In this document: positions 61,757 to 64,000 of the stretch, one piece after another
Position numbering within the stretch: position 1 is the stretch's first letter
Layout of the letters: each line of letters starts with the position of its first letter
Assembly (NCBI GenBank): GCA_030837785.1
Contig: JAUQYA010000153.1
Location: 1 to 64,000, forward strand
From: Albidovulum sp.
GTDB lineage: Bacteria > Pseudomonadota > Alphaproteobacteria > Rhodobacterales > Rhodobacteraceae
Direction of reading: 5' to 3'
DNA length: 64,000 nt
Translations under genes and position numbers: made by a program
Notes under the pieces: generated by a model
Databases searched by the model: none
Seen by the model: only the letters and a program-made list of their open reading frames with translations
What the model was told of the DNA's origin: nothing

Positions 61757-62449
61757 ATGCGCCTTTTCGTGGGCCTCGGAAACCCCGGAGCCAGATACGC
61801 GACGAACCGGCACAACGTCGGCTTCATGGCCGTGGACCGGGTCGCGGCCGATCACGGCTTCGCGCCCTGGCGCGCGAAATTCCAGGGCGAGGCGAGCGAG
61901 GGCCGGCTGGGGGCCGAGCGCGTGGTGCTTCTCAAACCGCAGACCTTCATGAACCTTTCCGGACAATCCGTGGGCGAGGCCATGCGCTTCTTCAAGCTCG
62001 AGCCCGCCGATGTCGTCGTCTTCCATGACGAGCTTGACCTCGTCCCCGGCAAGGTGCGGGTCAAGGACGGCGGCGGCCATGCCGGCCATAACGGGCTCAG
62101 GTCGATCCACCAGCACATCGGCGAGGCCTACGTGCGCGTCCGTATCGGCATCGGCCACCCCGGGCACAAGGACCGCGTCTCGGCCTATGTGCTCTCCGAC
62201 TTCGCCAAGGCCGATCAGGACTGGCTCGACGACGTCTTGCGAGGCATTTCGGACGGGGCGCCCGCGCTTGCCGAGCGCGACGCGGCGCGGTTCATGAACG
62301 CGGTCGCGCTGCGCACCGCGCCGCCGCGTTCGTCGAACGCGACGCCAGCCGGAAACGACCCGGTGCCGCGCCCGGCGCAGCCGGACACTGGCGCCGCCGA
62401 GCCTTCCGCGACAACGCCGCTGCAACGGCTTCTCGACCGTTTTCGCTGA
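61757..62449 (+). CDS. pth: Peptidyl-tRNA hydrolase
   Basis: Pth frees tRNA from stalled peptidyl-tRNA. The 230-residue protein has GLGNPGARYATNRHNVGFMAVD with Asn9 and catalytic His19, KPQTFMNLSGQSVGEAMRFF, VFHDELDLVPGKVRVKDGGGHAGHNGLRSI and the substrate loop RVRIGIGHPGHKDRVSAYVLSDF. It has a C-terminal tail of about 40 residues rich in Pro and Ala, longer than the E. coli form. The ribosome site is GAGGTGAGCC. Confidence 0.96.
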   Translation: MRLFVGLGNPGARYATNRHNVGFMAVDRVAADHGFAPWRAKFQGEASEGRLGAERVVLLKPQTFMNLSGQSVGEAMRFFKLEPADVVVFHDELDLVPGKVRVKDGGGHAGHNGLRSIHQHIGEAYVRVRIGIGHPGHKDRVSAYVLSDFAKADQDWLDDVLRGISDGAPALAERDAARFMNAVALRTAPPRSSNATPAGNDPVPRPAQPDTGAAEPSATTPLQRLLDRFR

Positions 62450-62521
62450 ACCGCCCGGCCCTCGCCGATTGACGGCGCCGGGGGGGTCAGGCAGCATGAT
62501 TCCAGATGAAAAGGAGCACCG

Positions 62522-63616
62522 ATGACTGGCCACACGACCGGAAGGATTTCGCTCTGGCCCATCCTTCTGCCGCTTGCCGCCGCCGCGGTGCTGGTCATCA
62601 AGCATTTCGGCCTGATCCAGACGTCGAGCATTTCTGGCCTGCTGATCTGCGCCGCGGCGCTCGCCGGGGCGGTGTTCGCGGCCGTGCATCACGCCGAGGT
62701 GCTTGCGCTGAAACTCGGAGAGCCCTTCGGGTCCATCCTTCTGGCCGTGGCGGTGACGATCATCGAGGTTGCGCTGATCGTCTCGATCCTCAGCACCGAT
62801 ACCCCGGGAAGCACGACTGTCGCGCGCGACACCGTCTATGCCACGCTGATGATCGTGCTGAACGGGGTCGTGGGTCTGTGCCTGATCGCCGGCGGCTGGC
62901 GGCACCGCGAGCAGGCCTTCCGGATCGAAGGTGCCGCGGCGGCGCTCGCGGTTCTGGGCACGCTGGCGACGCTCGCGCTGATCCTTCCGAATTTCACGCG
63001 TGCGGTGCACGGCCCATTCTATGCCCCCGTGCAACTCGGCGTCATCGGCGTGGCGTCGCTTGTCCTCTACGTGGTCTTCGTCTTCGTGCAGACGGTGCGG
63101 CACCGGGACTATTTCGTCGGCACGGCGCCGACTGCCAGCGCAGCCCATGCGGTGCCTACCGGCGTGGCGGCTTCGCTGTCGCTCGTGCTTCTGCTCCTGT
63201 CGCTCACCACCGTCATCCTCCTTGCCAAGGCGATCTCCAAGCCGATCGAGAGCCTGATCCTGTCGGCGGGCCTGCCGCAGGGCTTTCTGGGCGTGGTCAT
63301 CGCCGCCCTGGTGCTTCTGCCCGAAGGCATCGCCTCGGTGCGCGCGGCCTTGGCCAACCAGCTTCAGAACAGCATCAACCTGGCGCTGGGGTCGGCGATC
63401 GCCAGCATCGGCCTGACGATTCCCATCGTTTCCATCGCGTCGCTGGTCCGCGAAGATCCGCTGGTTCTTGGCGTTTCGCCGGAGGACATGATCCTTCTGC
63501 TCCTGACCCTGTTCGTCGGGGGGCTCACGCTCGGAACCGGGCGCACGACGGTTCTGCAAGGGACCGTCCATCTGGTGATCTTCTGCATCTTCCTGCTGCT
63601 GTCAGCCGTCCCCTGA
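62522..63616 (+). CDS. chaA: Calcium/proton antiporter ChaA-like
   Basis: This 364-residue membrane transporter of the CaCA superfamily has about ten helices. It carries the two repeat motifs GEPFGSILLAVAVTIIEVALIVSI near residue 65 and LANQLQNSINLALGSAIASIGLTIPIVSIASL near 280, with acidic and Asn residues for ion binding. ChaA exchanges Ca2+ (and Na+ or K+) for protons, protecting at high pH or salt. It is a single-gene unit. Confidence 0.88.
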   Translation: MTGHTTGRISLWPILLPLAAAAVLVIKHFGLIQTSSISGLLICAAALAGAVFAAVHHAEVLALKLGEPFGSILLAVAVTIIEVALIVSILSTDTPGSTTVARDTVYATLMIVLNGVVGLCLIAGGWRHREQAFRIEGAAAALAVLGTLATLALILPNFTRAVHGPFYAPVQLGVIGVASLVLYVVFVFVQTVRHRDYFVGTAPTASAAHAVPTGVAASLSLVLLLLSLTTVILLAKAISKPIESLILSAGLPQGFLGVVIAALVLLPEGIASVRAALANQLQNSINLALGSAIASIGLTIPIVSIASLVREDPLVLGVSPEDMILLLLTLFVGGLTLGTGRTTVLQGTVHLVIFCIFLLLSAVP

Positions 63617-63641
63617 AAAGGGGCAAGCGATCCGAGGTGTC

Positions 63642-64000
63642 ATGACCACGACCGGCCCGTCCAGATACGACGCTGTCAATGTCCTCGGCAGCCCGCTCGA
63701 ACCCTGTTCCACGGCGCCGCTCACCGGCTTTTTCCGCGACGGCCACTGCAACACCTGCGCCGAGGATCGCGGCAGCCACACCGTCTGTGCGGTGATGACG
63801 GCGGAATTCCTCGCCTTCTCGAAATACCTCGGGAACGACCTGTCCACGCCGCGGCCGGAATTCCGGTTTCCTGGCGTCAGGCCGGGCGAGACCTGGTGCC
63901 TCTGCGCCGGGCGGTTCCTTCAGGCCCATGACGAAGGCTGCGCGCCGCAGGTGCGTCTGGCGGCCACGCATGTCCGCGCACTCGACATCGTGCCGCTCGC
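63642..64000 (+). CDS. DUF2237 family protein, cut by right edge
   Basis: From ATG 63642 a frame of 119 codons runs to the window end without a stop. The product has NVLGSPLEPCSTAPLTGFFRDGHCNTC, GSHTVCAVMTAEFLAFSKYLGNDLSTPRPEF and PGETWCLCAGRFLQA, the conserved Cys-rich pattern of DUF2237. The function is unknown. Only a few C-terminal residues are probably missing (usual length about 120-125). Confidence 0.85.
   Translation, partial: MTTTGPSRYDAVNVLGSPLEPCSTAPLTGFFRDGHCNTCAEDRGSHTVCAVMTAEFLAFSKYLGNDLSTPRPEFRFPGVRPGETWCLCAGRFLQAHDEGCAPQVRLAATHVRALDIVPL

Overview
The window is about 64 kb of chromosomal DNA from a high-GC alphaproteobacterium, most likely a member of the Rhodobacterales. The evidence is the FlbT/FlaF flagellin-control pair, flagellar genes in short divergent operons with overlapping stop and start codons, an IalB-like secreted protein, UbiE/UbiB, a dnaA-dnaN-recF...gyrB block, and 3'-flanking repeats of the GCCTCCGGCGGGGGTATTT type. 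Genes are densely packed; many junctions are ATGA, GTGA or TGATG overlaps.

Left part (1-8.8 kb). The window opens inside what looks like an IS630-type transposase. It is followed by a thiolase, a metallophosphoesterase/PPP-phosphatase pair, and the serine pathway: serA and serC on the minus strand, with serB divergent from serC. serC has a structured 5' leader resembling the alphaproteobacterial serC RNA motif, and a two-hairpin palindromic repeat separates serC from serA. An L-asparaginase-II-type enzyme and an IalB-like exported protein follow.

Flagellar island (8.8-41.6 kb). Almost a whole flagellum is encoded: motor (motB, motA, MotE-like protein, two FliL paralogues), MS ring and FliN, export apparatus (fliP, fliQ, fliR, flhA, flhB, fliH, fliI, fliJ), rod, P and L rings, hook and junctions (flgB, C, F, G, H, I, A, E, D, K, L, fliK, fliE), split FlgJ functions (a rod-binding protein plus a separate lytic transglycosylase), flagellin and its regulators flaF/flbT, a DUF1217 protein and a FlgN-like chaperone. 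fliG, fliM, fliO, fliD, flgM and chemotaxis genes are not in the window. Five flagellar transcription starts carry the same kind of site, TTAR-N7-TTAR or a one-mismatch version, which suggests control by the CtrA phosphorelay. A 915-residue secreted protein overlapping motA, and a 12-C tract inside fliK, are the most unusual items.

Housekeeping part (41.6-64 kb). ubiB-ubiE are divergent from mutM. Then come an enoyl-CoA hydratase, rpsT (clear promoter and terminator), dnaA-dnaN-recF, a VOC protein, a LysE-type exporter, a DEAD-box helicase, gyrB, a Nudix hydrolase, an NfeD/SPFH pair, rpsO, a small RTX-repeat protein, an RluA-family pseudouridine synthase, an lldD-like dehydrogenase with a GntR-type palindrome upstream, rplY-pth, chaA and a DUF2237 gene running off the right edge. 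No DnaA-box cluster was recognised, so the replication origin is not assigned despite the dnaA context. No CRISPR array, complete tRNA or rRNA gene was seen.
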